A stretch of 64,000 nucleotides of DNA. Origin: Opisthorchis felineus. Taxonomy: Eukaryota; Platyhelminthes; Trematoda; Opisthorchiida; Opisthorchiidae. The notes below the pieces were generated by a model that worked only from the letters and a program-made list of their open reading frames with translations, was not told the origin of the DNA and did no database searches. A program made the translations under genes and the position numbers. Below, piece after piece: positions 62,101 through 64,000 of this stretch; positions within the stretch are counted from its first letter, which is position 1, and every line of letters begins with the position of its first letter. The stretch spans positions 34,323 through 98,322 of the forward strand of contig SJOL01003998.1 in assembly GCA_004794785.1 (NCBI GenBank). The letters run 5' to 3'.

Positions 62101-62668
62101 TCGCTTATAAACTGTGCGGCTGAATGCCGAGGGCTTTATAGTAATTCGATGCATCGCTTCGGTAGCCGATTCCGTCTCATCACTATCATCATCGTAATCA
62201 GCATCATGAGCACCACAGCCACCATTATCATCGATACCGTCGTTGTCATCCTCCTCCTCCTCAGAGACAACAATGTCGGTGTTTACACGCTAATCGCACC
62301 GACTACTTCCAAGTTTGCAGTAGACTGCGTAAATGGATAATTCAGGAAGGTCCACTTATCCGTGCTTGACAAGTTTCAACTAGGGCAACAATTGATCGCG
62401 GCCATTCTTGCTTCTTTCGACGTTTTTCTGAATGAATACCAGGCTAAAGGATGCTACCTATCTTACCCACATACTCGCCACTATGTTTGCTCAGTTCTTC
62501 CGCAGGATGAGCCTGATAGTTGGCAGTTCTGTTGATTCCGAGTGCTTTTTTTATTTGCTTTTTAGTCAAAGACGCCGTCTGGCTGAGTTAGAGGAAGAGC
62601 ATCGGGCAATGCTTGCACGTCAAGAGCAGCGCGCAAGAGAGCGAGCCGAATGGTTTGGCAAGAACCAA
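8044..62668 (+). CDS. AFDN: Afadin/Canoe orthologue, 21 exons traced, both ends incomplete
   Basis: Join of 8044-8177, 22148-22445, 27035-27227, 27771-28188, 28622-29062, 36362-36721, 38415-38714, 39970-40341, 40462-40632, 41277-41564, 46780-47166, 50250-50579, 50900-51262, 52492-53023, 54671-54983, 55517-55909, 59121-59352, 59469-59729, 60539-60898, 61311-61408 and 62566-62668. All junctions are AG/GT, and every donor phase matches the next acceptor phase, giving 2115 complete codons without a stop. Residue 1 in these notes is the first whole codon, at 8046. The order is end of RA1 (1-30), RA2 (144-247), FHA (293-443), DIL region (about 565-985), PDZ (1098-1192), Ser/Pro tail, coiled coil (1972-2024) and a further charged helix. 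Known role: scaffold joining Ras/Rap1, nectins and actin at adherens junctions. Human afadin is about 1820 residues, so this protein is longer, mainly in its linkers. The start codon, 5' half of RA1 and stop codon are not identified. The identity is very secure; individual splice sites are predictions. Confidence 0.93.
15449..15724 (+). promoter_or_regulatory. Cluster of three CCAAT elements and a TATA-like box
   Basis: TGATTGGT at 15449-15456, its exact inverse ACCAATCA at 15479-15486, and ACCAATCA again at 15595-15602 are followed by TATAAATT at 15717-15724. The cluster lies inside the 14 kb intron, upstream of the RA2 and later exons. It may be an internal promoter of the gene or part of a mobile-element long terminal repeat. 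Nothing directly shows transcription from here. Confidence 0.25.
18960..19295. repeat. Dispersed repeat family A, minus arm then plus arm
   Basis: Minus words (ATCTCTCGTTTATGCTATTC, CATGTTTCAGTTGGGACGAT, AAGGTTGCTAAAAACCTTCG) run to about 19160. They are followed by plus words (ACATAAGGTTGACGAAAGCT, GGGCGAAACCGGTTATGGG, ATCGAAGAGTTTTCA). The turning point lies at a different part of the unit than in the copy at 4010. Confidence 0.75.
21100..21570. repeat. Dispersed repeat family A, minus arm then plus arm
   Basis: Minus words up to about 21320 (CACAAAGGTCGCCTCGTATG, GGTTGTTGAAAAAGCTTCGA, CAGCCCACCACTGGTTTCGT) are followed by plus words (ACATTCAGTTGCTGAATATC, GCGTGCAATTTGGTGTTCAG, CATGAGCCTCAACAAGGACG, CAATCTTATAAGTAGTGTAG). 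It includes two decayed unit equivalents. Confidence 0.75.
22148..22445 (+). CDS. AFDN: Afadin exon: basic linker between RA1 and RA2
   Basis: The acceptor CTCGCTGTAG precedes NQPGALQNG, and the donor is GTGAGT at 22446. The exon enters in phase 0, matching the donor at 8177, and leaves in phase 1. Residues 45-144 include a lysine-rich stretch (SRKKKKRKEG, about 22265-22301), then SFTRTLSNPDEVLRRRRQQR. That last block is nearly identical to the linker of vertebrate afadin (SFTRTISNPEVVMKRRRQQK) and fixes the identity. The polybasic stretch could act as a nuclear or membrane targeting signal; this is inference. A 173-codon reading frame on the opposite strand (22132-22653) is a shadow of this exon. 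Confidence 0.93.
24785..25300. repeat. Dispersed repeat family A, minus arm then plus arm
   Basis: The minus arm runs to about 24985 (TTACTTATAAGGTTGCTAAA, GATAGCCCACGACCAGTTTC, GTTTTCGTCAACATTATGTT, TTTTAACGGGAGACC). The plus arm runs from about 25005 (GGCAAAACTGGTCATGGGA, GTCGAAGAGTCTTAAGCAAA, GATATCTTGAATATCGAACA, GTGAAACATGAGGCGACCTT). Confidence 0.75.
25575..25745 (-). repeat. tRNA-derived SINE, family B, minus strand
   Basis: Second copy of the element at 6830-7020. It shares GTTCAGCTGTA, GCCATGCCACCTGAA, CCAATCCTAGAC, GGTTGGGTT, ACCTTCCGGTC and TTAACCACTGA. The B box is damaged (GGGTTTTGACC instead of GGGTTCGAACC), so this copy should be inactive. Confidence 0.75.
25955..26330. repeat. 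Dispersed repeat family A, strongly decayed
   Basis: A minus arm (ACATCTCTCGTTATACTATC, CTTCAGCTGAATGTGTCGCA, TTTCTTGGGACTCGTCAGG) runs to about 26190, then a short plus piece (ACTACGATATTTTGGATTTC, CAGCTGAAACATAAAGTGG). It lies between two SINEs. Confidence 0.6.
26375..26575 (-). repeat. tRNA-derived SINE, family C, minus strand
   Basis: On the minus strand, GGTGGAGCAGTGGTAACACG (A box) is followed by GGGGTTCAAAATCC (B box, 26520-26507). The body shares CTCTTATCAGAGCTC, AGCAGTGCATAT and CCTCTTGTCCTG-type strings with the copy at 42400-42610. Confidence 0.65.
27035..27227 (+). CDS. AFDN: Afadin exon: N-terminal half of RA2
   Basis: The acceptor is TTTATTCGAAG and the donor GTGAGT at 27228. 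The entry phase completes the codon split at 22445, and the exit phase is 2. Residues 144-208 read VDIVKIYGDSINPEVPF, then TISLTIDDTADKVVAMALEK, then YGLIKQVNPKDFCLVQ. This matches the second Ras-association domain of afadin, including the VKIYGDS opening strand, the TADxVVxxALEKYGL helix and the NPKDxC strand. RA2 is a ubiquitin-like fold; in known afadins it binds Ras-family GTPases more weakly than RA1. Confidence 0.95.
27228..27770 (+). other. Intron within RA2
   Basis: Donor GTGAGT and acceptor TTACATACAG, phase 2. It shows a TG/AC-rich patch (TACACATGTACACACACACC near 27295) and otherwise nothing recognisable. Confidence 0.85.
27771..28188 (+). CDS. AFDN: Afadin exon: end of RA2, linker, start of FHA
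   Basis: A strong polypyrimidine acceptor (TTTTCTTTTACATACAG) opens the exon. The first base completes the codon split at 27227, and the exon ends in phase 0 at AAG/GTGAGC. Residues 209-247 (DSLVGIRLLLRRQ, CIFQLRHRR) form the last strands of RA2. Residues 249-288 are a Pro/Ser-rich linker. VPYLIEVQ at 293-300 starts the FHA domain and corresponds to LPYLVELS in vertebrates. The usual FHA glycine-arginine pair after the third strand is not recognisable here. The exon is short of the FHA core, which continues in the next exon. Confidence 0.94.
28189..28621 (+). other. Intron within FHA, open in the exon frame
   Basis: Donor GTGAGC and acceptor TGCTTTTCAG, phase 0. Reading on from the upstream exon meets a stop within ten codons, so retention would truncate the protein. 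From an ATG at 28307 the frame is open into the FHA exon, which is discussed as a finding. Confidence 0.85.
28622..29062 (+). CDS. AFDN: Afadin exon: core of FHA domain and following linker
   Basis: The acceptor CCACTGCTTTTCAG precedes NLHPDIRPVHCTFSA, and the donor is AAG/GTAGGC. Entry and exit are both phase 0 (147 codons, residues 348-494). HPDIRPVHC matches the IQPHHC segment of the afadin FHA domain. AQVRVNGQRIT and GKTMFLKFVYLE match the terminal strands (YVEGQRIS, SHVFKFVD). The His of the SxxH motif and an NG turn are present. Residues 368-387 are an insertion rich in Ser and Gly. After residue 450 the sequence is unordered in appearance and ends TRTSQTEK. The reading frame is also open upstream through the intron as far as an ATG at 28307. 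Confidence 0.94.
29063..36361 (+). other. 7.3 kb intron between FHA and DIL
   Basis: Donor GTAGGC, acceptor TCTCTTTTAG, phase 0. A family-A repeat lies at 32310-32690. I saw no coding exon; a frame at 29585-29690 looked exon-like but has no donor in the right phase. Confidence 0.8.
32310..32690. repeat. Dispersed repeat family A, mixed orientation
   Basis: The plus part from about 32450 is clear (ACGATATCTTGAATATTGCA, TTTGTGCAGCACATTCAAAT, GAAGAATATCACCAATGAG, GATTTGCAAATGAGTGTGTT, CTCGAGGGCTGTCGAAGAGT). The preceding 140 bp carries minus words (ATCTCCCGTTTAAGCTG, CAACCGAATACGCTGCACC), but poorly. Confidence 0.65.
36362..36721 (+). CDS. AFDN: Afadin exon: pre-DIL region and first DIL helix
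   Basis: The acceptor is CCACGTTCTCTTTTAG and the donor GAG/GTAAGT. The exon is phase 0 at both ends (residues 495-614). The segment LPLTIEL to EILNG corresponds to the vertebrate ILPASIEFRESSEDSFLSAI region. FSLSPAYALYLVYRACEKHM corresponds to FKLSPTYVLYMACRYVL, the entry to the DIL (dilute) domain. NVSYITNYIATRMYE aligns with the helix before the vertebrate KQKNIAGAL block. A weaker alternative acceptor, CTGCAG at 36411-36413, would break the phase with the previous exon, so I prefer 36362. The start of this exon lies 7.3 kb from the previous one. Confidence 0.93.
36722..38414 (+). other. 1.7 kb intron in the DIL region
   Basis: Donor GTAAGT, acceptor CTCATCCAG, phase 0. It contains a tRNA-like segment at 37733-37800. 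Otherwise nothing recognised. Confidence 0.85.
37733..37800 (+). repeat. tRNA-like segment
   Basis: TGGTAGCTGAGCAC (A-box-like) is followed after 44 bases by GGGGTTCAAAC (B-box-like). The two boxes fit a pol III promoter of tRNA type, but no acceptor stem was found. Called a SINE head relic with modest confidence. Confidence 0.4.
38415..38714 (+). CDS. AFDN: Afadin exon: DIL domain, helices around FVYWLANSSELL
   Basis: The acceptor is CTTCTCATCCAG and the donor CAG/GTGGGT, phase 0 at both ends (residues 615-714). FVYWLANSSELLQFFKNDVN is the hallmark DIL segment, matching ALAFWMANASELLNFIKQDR in vertebrate afadin and a similar block in class V myosin tails. HLLADAVDHCFYELRTCVTS matches the next helix. 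The frame is also open in the intron upstream of 38415 back to about 38208, but the alignment begins after the acceptor. Confidence 0.94.
38715..39969 (+). other. 1.3 kb intron in the DIL region
   Basis: Donor GTGGGT, acceptor CATTTCTAG, phase 0. No repeat or secondary coding signal was recognised. Confidence 0.85.
39970..40341 (+). CDS. AFDN: Afadin exon: DIL domain, RRTRVNASLTIQLFAQLF helix
   Basis: The acceptor is TTTTCTCATTTCTAG and the donor CAG/GTGAGG, phase 0 at both ends (residues 715-838). LLRRTRVNASLTIQLFAQLF is almost the same as the vertebrate LLRRCRVNAALTIQLFSQLF and is the best conserved stretch of the gene here. LGAIRLVRRLERIKHWAQRF and GLERAAECRLQRCVQ match the following helices (IRQQLGHIEAWAEKQ, GLELAADCHLSRIVQ). 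The segment from 715 to 735 is a polar loop before the first helix. Confidence 0.95.
40462..40632 (+). CDS. AFDN: Afadin exon: DIL domain, short exon
   Basis: This 57-codon exon follows a 120 bp intron. The acceptor is CATGCTTTCTCTAG and the donor GAG/GTATGT, phase 0 at both ends (residues 839-895). ACQLIQADRSNLDDFYQFC and LLSLNSIQLEWLLAHL match the vertebrate TTLLTMDKYAPDDIPNINS and FKLNSLQLQALLQNY. VPDDWIDLIVTGGKE matches IPTDLIENVVTVAE. It completes the middle of the DIL domain. Confidence 0.94.
40633..41276 (+). other. Intron in the DIL region with a family-A repeat
   Basis: Donor GTATGT, acceptor CATTTCAG, phase 0. About 200 bp (40755-40960) is a minus-orientation copy of repeat family A. 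The rest is featureless. Confidence 0.85.
40755..40960 (-). repeat. Dispersed repeat family A, minus orientation, partial
   Basis: Words CACTACTCATAAGTTTACTG, CACCCACGACCGGTTTGGCC, CCCCGAATTTCCTTCAAACT, GTGAACCCAGATTGGAGAGG and ACAGGAGACTCAACTTCAGC follow the minus order of the copy at 6390-6690. Confidence 0.75.
41277..41564 (+). CDS. AFDN: Afadin exon: end of DIL domain
   Basis: The acceptor is CCATCATTTCAG and the donor AAA/GTAAGC, phase 0 at both ends (residues 896-991). LPLPLLLPPDGYASDAVLTG and TPSGLSEFLRPLVSKGLIFV match the vertebrate LQLPFLLPEDGYSCDVVRNI and PNGLQEFLDPLCQRGFCRLI. This is the conserved terminal part of the DIL region. The adjoining RRNPAGTGQSDSRPWIRCLR is the equivalent of the vertebrate stretch that precedes the PDZ linker. 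Confidence 0.94.
41565..46779 (+). other. 5.2 kb intron between DIL and PDZ linker
   Basis: Donor GTAAGC, acceptor CATTGCAG, phase 0. It carries a SINE copy (42400-42610) and, on the minus strand, a 113-codon frame (45371-45712) with a faint RNase H-like end. I found no exon. Confidence 0.8.
42400..42610 (-). repeat. SINE family C copy
   Basis: Shares CTCCTGTCCTGATG, GGGTCCAAACCAG, CTCTTATTAGAGCTC and AGCAGTGCATATG with 26375-26575, in the same order and orientation. The tRNA-like head is replaced by CCCCATCCGGGAAGACGG, a string that also occurs, in the form CCCCATCCGGGGAGACGG, at 2957-2974. This is either a variant head or a second repeat adjoining. Confidence 0.55.
46780..47166 (+). CDS. 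AFDN: Afadin exon: acidic linker and first PDZ strands
   Basis: The acceptor is TTGCCCATTGCAG and the donor AAG/GTGAGT, phase 0 at both ends (residues 992-1120). Most of the exon is a polar linker much longer than in vertebrates, including the acidic serine cluster GSDLSDTDSEDSLPTNRR, then RSLPDLTNSDFGG. The last 23 residues begin the PDZ domain: ITRFYLRKHNNSLGLSIVAA. SLGL is the carboxylate-binding loop, corresponding to NGMGLSIVAAK in human afadin. The acidic cluster fits casein kinase 2 sites, by inference only. Confidence 0.93.
47167..50249 (+). other. 3.1 kb intron splitting the PDZ domain
   Basis: Donor GTGAGT, acceptor AATTGTCAG, phase 0, inside the PDZ fold just after SIVAAK. A tRNA-like SINE head lies near 49815-49915. 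No further exon is needed, since the PDZ sequence continues directly. Confidence 0.88.
49815..49915 (+). repeat. tRNA-like SINE relic
   Basis: AATGGCGTACTCGTAATACA and CTCGCCTCGATTGTCAAATC resemble the head at 597-656 (CTCGCCTCGCAAGTCAAATG). A B-box-like AACTCGAATCC follows at 49901-49911. Decayed. Confidence 0.4.
50250..50579 (+). CDS. AFDN: Afadin exon: main part of PDZ domain
   Basis: The acceptor is GTAATTGTCAG and the donor ACG/GTAAGT, phase 0 at both ends (residues 1121-1230). YGIYVKDIVPGGAADRDGRL and DMGDQILAIGSANLVG match the afadin PDZ domain (LGIYVKSVVKGGAADVDGRL, AAGDQLLSVDGRSLVG). LTVAQGAAKFHGILELI matches the closing strand LEVAKQGAIYHGLATLL. In known afadins this PDZ domain binds the C-termini of nectins and other junction proteins. 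After residue 1195 the exon enters the low-complexity tail. Confidence 0.95.
50580..50899 (+). other. Short intron after the PDZ domain
   Basis: Donor GTAAGT, acceptor TTCTTACCAG, phase 0. Nothing notable inside. Confidence 0.88.
50900..51262 (+). CDS. AFDN: Afadin exon: post-PDZ Ser/Pro-rich tail
   Basis: The acceptor is CCATTCTTACCAG and the probable donor TGG/GTACGA, phase 0 at both ends (residues 1231-1351). The content is disordered in appearance: SDAPPPHAGPHKVG, several RS and RRS motifs, and LSRSTPTLNLAEISDKDSE. If the donor is not used, the frame ends after VRLDV at 51280. The donor is weaker than others in the gene, so its exact position is less sure than the presence of the exon. 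Confidence 0.85.
51263..52491 (+). other. 1.2 kb intron in the tail
   Basis: Donor GTACGA, acceptor CGACTTTAG, phase 0. The frame continues into the intron for six codons (VRLDV, then TAG at 51278-51280). No poly(A) signal was recognised close to that stop. Confidence 0.8.
52492..53023 (+). CDS. AFDN: Afadin exon: long Ser-rich tail segment
   Basis: The acceptor is GGCGACTTTAG and the donor CAGA/GTAAGT. It enters in phase 0 and leaves in phase 1 (residues 1352-1529). It is the longest exon found. It is rich in Ser, Pro and charged residues, for example HSRSPSPGSD, RRSSLAAEPAELYNNAPQ and HPPPPSASSQS. AELYNN also occurs after the PDZ domain in vertebrate afadin (GFELYNNS), which supports orthology in the tail. 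No folded domain is visible; a proline-rich patch near the end could bind SH3 or WW domains. Confidence 0.9.
53024..54670 (+). other. 1.6 kb intron in the tail
   Basis: Donor GTAAGT, acceptor TGAAACAG, phase 1. Nothing certain is visible; a weak tRNA-like stretch near 54345-54400 was not called. Confidence 0.85.
54671..54983 (+). CDS. AFDN: Afadin exon: Ser/Glu-rich tail segment
   Basis: The acceptor is TTTTGAAACAG and the donor CAG/GTATGC. The first two bases complete the codon split at 53023, and the exit phase is 2 (residues 1529-1633). The segment KAKPPLSRAIPRGR is followed by an acidic run, KETDVDFSDLSEEAELPG, and a Ser/Arg-rich end. No domain is recognised. The phase agreement with both neighbours and the compositional match to the surrounding tail exons are the evidence. 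Confidence 0.88.
54984..55516 (+). other. Intron in the tail
   Basis: Donor GTATGC, acceptor CCGTACAG, phase 2. Nothing notable. Confidence 0.85.
55517..55909 (+). CDS. AFDN: Afadin exon: tail segment with PPSY motif
   Basis: The acceptor is CACTTCCGTACAG and the donor CCG/GTAGGT. The first base completes the codon split at 54983, and the exit phase is 2 (residues 1633-1764). The sequence is Pro/Ser/Thr-rich. DDQPPSYLPAL contains a PPxY motif at 1742-1745 (55842-55853), the class I ligand of WW domains. The donor carries an in-frame TAG right after Arg, so retention of this intron would end the protein at once. Confidence 0.89.
55910..59120 (+). other. 3.2 kb intron in the tail with a family-A repeat
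   Basis: Donor GTAGGT, acceptor CAATTTTAG, phase 2. Both arms of repeat family A are present at 57260-57620. An overlapping pair of open frames at 57661-58118 shows no recognised domain. Confidence 0.83.
57260..57620. repeat. Dispersed repeat family A, minus arm then plus arm
   Basis: The minus arm (ATTAACGGGAGACTCGAATG, GCCACCTCATGTTTCAGTTG, ACACGATATTGCAGAATAG) turns at about 57410 into a plus arm (GTTGAAGAATGAGAGATTCG, GTACAATTTGGTGTTCAAAT, GGAACATAAGGTATTTTCGA, CCCTTATAAGTAGCATGTTG). Confidence 0.72.
59121..59352 (+). CDS. AFDN: Afadin exon: tail segment
   Basis: The acceptor is TTTCTCAATTTTAG and the donor AAA/GTAAGA. The first base completes the codon split at 55909, and the exit phase is 0 (residues 1764-1841). 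It begins RSKRDLDENGSFSVQQ and ends with charged residues, QSVEQDVERRPQNLTRYTK. The frame is also open upstream of the acceptor, back to an ATG at 59035, whose product would start with a hydrophobic run, so the acceptor is the better choice. No folded domain is seen. Confidence 0.88.
59469..59729 (+). CDS. AFDN: Afadin exon: proline-rich tail segment
   Basis: The acceptor is GATTTTATCGTTGCAG and the donor CAG/GTCAGC, phase 0 at both ends (residues 1842-1928), after a 116 bp intron. It is proline-rich (VTSPPPTPTAECPQYHPPD) and Gln/Ser-rich near the end. It corresponds in position to the proline-rich region of vertebrate afadin, although no direct alignment is possible. The splice donor is GTCAGC, a weaker form, so this end is slightly less certain. 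Confidence 0.86.
59730..60538 (+). other. 0.8 kb intron in the tail
   Basis: Donor GTCAGC, acceptor ACATTTTAG, phase 0. A possible tRNA-like B box (GGGTTCGAGTACC) lies at 60258-60270 without a clear partner. Otherwise nothing. Confidence 0.83.
60539..60898 (+). CDS. AFDN: Afadin exon: proline-rich segment and coiled coil
   Basis: The acceptor is CCGTAACATTTTAG and the donor CAA/GTGAGT, phase 0 at both ends (residues 1929-2048). RPPYTPKPPQPSS opens the exon. RVAQLEAEIAAMEAS and PTLDRLRVELQFQRRLAERE form two helical parts, likely a coiled coil at 1972-2024. The second part resembles the vertebrate EESDRLRKLMLEWQFQKRLQ segment of afadin, which is known to form a helical structure. This is the clearest homology of the C-terminal half. 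Confidence 0.9.
60899..61310 (+). other. Intron before the short helical exon
   Basis: Donor GTGAGT, acceptor GCACTATAG, phase 0. Nothing notable. Confidence 0.83.
61311..61408 (+). CDS. AFDN: Afadin exon: short charged helical segment
   Basis: The acceptor is ATTTTGCACTATAG and the donor CAG/GTGAGT. It enters in phase 0 and leaves in phase 2 (residues 2049-2081). GGLRDTHIVWEEKRIQAERD and LEA resemble the vertebrate DTMLIMQRLEAERRARLQDE start of the long charged helix. The exon is short, but both splice sites are good and the phases agree with its neighbours. Confidence 0.84.
61409..62565 (+). other. 1.2 kb intron with GC-rich patch and imperfect trinucleotide run
   Basis: Donor GTGAGT, acceptor GCTTTTTAG, phase 2. 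The part from about 61490 to 62000 looks richer in GC than the neighbouring introns and may be a mobile-element relic. An ATC/ATT-type imperfect microsatellite lies at 62175-62265. Confidence 0.8.
62175..62265 (+). repeat. Imperfect ATC/ACC trinucleotide run
   Basis: A run of interrupted CAT, ATC, ACC and CTC triplets (for example CACTATCATCATCGTAATC, CCATTATCATCGATACCG, CATCCTCCTCCTCCTC). It is an imperfect microsatellite in an intron with no coding relevance. Confidence 0.55.
62566..62668 (+). CDS. AFDN: Afadin exon: charged coiled-coil segment, last visible exon
   Basis: The acceptor is ATTTGCTTTTTAG and the donor CAA/GTAAGT. The first base completes the codon split at 61408, and the exit is phase 0 (residues 2081-2115). 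QRRRLAELEEEHRAMLARQE and QRARERAEW form a strongly charged helix like the Arg/Glu-rich coiled coil of vertebrate afadin. The frame remains open, so more exons, probably including the actin-binding end, must lie beyond 64000. Confidence 0.87.
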
Positions 62669-64000
62669 GTAAGTATACACAGTTGTGCACAGTTGGGCAG
62701 CAGATGCCCCCAATGGAATAGATTTATTCGTTCTCAGTCTGTCGTCTAATATCTTGTAAGATTTCATAGGTCACGAACTTCATGAAGTGAGGACTAATCG
62801 TTACTACAGAATAATGCCACTTTGTCTCCCTCCCACCTTTCGCTTCCTCATGAAATTGTATCGCTCGTTCTCATGGAGTTACTATTTCGACGTTGCGAAC
62901 CCGTCACATCAGATGGCTTGCACCTTTATCTTACTGGACGTGAAAAATGGCAAGTGATCGAGATATACTCATATGCGAGTCGATTCGGTGGTAACAGAAG
63001 GCTGTAAAGTATCTTCACGGAATCTCTCGCTTATGAAAGGCGCAGCGCACTGTTTCAGCTGGGACTTATTTGCGACCCCCGCTAACAGCAAATTAATTAG
63101 AAAAGGTGTGTGTTCTGCTAGCTGCGTTCAGCTTGGTGCTTAAGTAGTAAATAAGGTTGATGAAAACTCGGGATTGTGTCTACCTGGTGAGTCCCGAAAC
63201 TGGTGGTAGTTTTTCACATCAGGGAGATATACTGTTATATCTCGAATATTTCATCAAGTCGAACATTAGGCACCCTTGGTGAAGTACATTTGGTTGGCTA
63301 GTATCACAAAAGATAGATTTATTTGGGACCATAGTTAACAGCAAGTTAATTTGTAAATGAGTGTACTTTGCCATTTGCGTAAAAACTAGTGTTCACGCAG
63401 AACATAAGATTGATTTGAACTTAGAGACCGTACCTACCTGATGATGGACGAAACTGGTGGTGAGCTGTCGAGAAATTTTAGGGCAAACTTATGAGCATTG
63501 TATTCTGTCATCCGATTCAACGGACTGTTCCAACCCAGTGTCAAAGGTGCTTTACGGCCGCGTATCATAGTGAGTCATGCCGTAGAAAATATCACATGGA
63601 TGCGTGCATCTGCGTTACCAAATGTGAAAACAGCATTAGTAATCCTATGACCAATCGCACCAGATGAACTCGTGTATCTAGCTATCTTAACCAACTCCGC
63701 CGCTGGGTTGGGCCATTGGAGCTTGAGTGCGCTGATGAGCTTTTCACCTTTTGGGTCACTGATCTTGCAGTATCTTCAATTACCAAGTTCGTTTTTTGTG
63801 GGCACACGTTCACTGATACGTGCTCATTCAGCGGCTCACTTCTATGACATTAGCGCGAAGGGCTTTCGTAAAGACCGCGAAAACCGTCTGCGGCCTACCA
63901 TGCGGAAGTTTCCAGTAGTTTAATCACTATTGATCGGCAAATCCGATCCGGATGTCGGCCATCCATAAATAGCCTCCTTGATTACCGGCCCGAAGATGTG
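62669..64000 (+). other. Intron after the last visible exon
   Basis: It begins with donor GTAAGT and runs off the window. It holds two tandem copies of repeat family A (63005-63510). No further exon was recognised. Confidence 0.75.
63005..63510 (+). repeat. Dispersed repeat family A, two tandem plus copies
   Basis: Matching landmarks recur about 253 bp apart: CTAACAGCAAATTAATT at 63082 and TTAACAGCAAGTTAATT at 63335, each followed by AATAAGGTTGATGAAAACTC or CATAAGATTGATTTGAAC and then CGAAACTGGTGGT. This gives the best estimate of the unit length, about 250-260 bp. Confidence 0.7.

Overview
This window is eukaryotic and is occupied by one large, intron-rich gene on the + strand that encodes afadin (AF-6/MLLT4 in vertebrates, Canoe in flies). 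I traced 21 coding exons between 8044 and 62668. All join in a consistent reading phase at GT/AG junctions and give about 2115 residues of continuous protein. Neither end of the gene is visible: the start codon and first half of the first Ras-association domain were not found, and the frame is still open at the last exon.

The domain order is the one known for afadin: end of RA1 (exon 8044-8177), a basic linker with a SFTRTLSNP motif (22148-22445), RA2 (27035 to about 27890), an FHA domain (about 28025-28910), a pre-DIL and DIL (dilute) region (36362-41564), an acidic serine-rich linker and PDZ domain (46780 to about 50475), then a long low-complexity Ser/Pro-rich tail (50540-60650) and charged helical segments (60660-62668). 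Known biology: afadin links Ras/Rap1 signalling and nectin-type adhesion molecules to actin at adherens junctions. The C-terminal actin-binding part is not in the window.

Organism: the protein is clearly metazoan but diverged from vertebrate and insect forms. Coding and non-coding DNA are moderate in GC, introns reach 14 kb, and they are littered with decayed tRNA-derived SINEs and an inverted-arm repeat. I infer an invertebrate with a large genome, most likely a parasitic flatworm (digenean trematode). This is a judgement, not a demonstration.

Layout: 1-8043 is 5' intron or upstream sequence with SINEs and family-A repeats; 8178-22147 is a 14 kb intron with a promoter-like CCAAT/TATA cluster; 22-29 kb holds the RA2 and FHA exons; 29-36 kb is an intron; 36.4-41.6 kb is a compact DIL cluster; 41.6-46.8 kb is an intron with a possible antisense RNase H relic; 46.8-62.7 kb holds the PDZ, tail and helical exons; 62.7-64 kb is an intron with a tandem family-A repeat. 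I saw no rRNA, tRNA gene, CRISPR array or bacterial-type operon, and no convincing second protein-coding gene. I found no clear new system. The most useful leads are the repeat family with inverted arms, the possible short PDZ isoform, and the lineage-specific linkers of this afadin.
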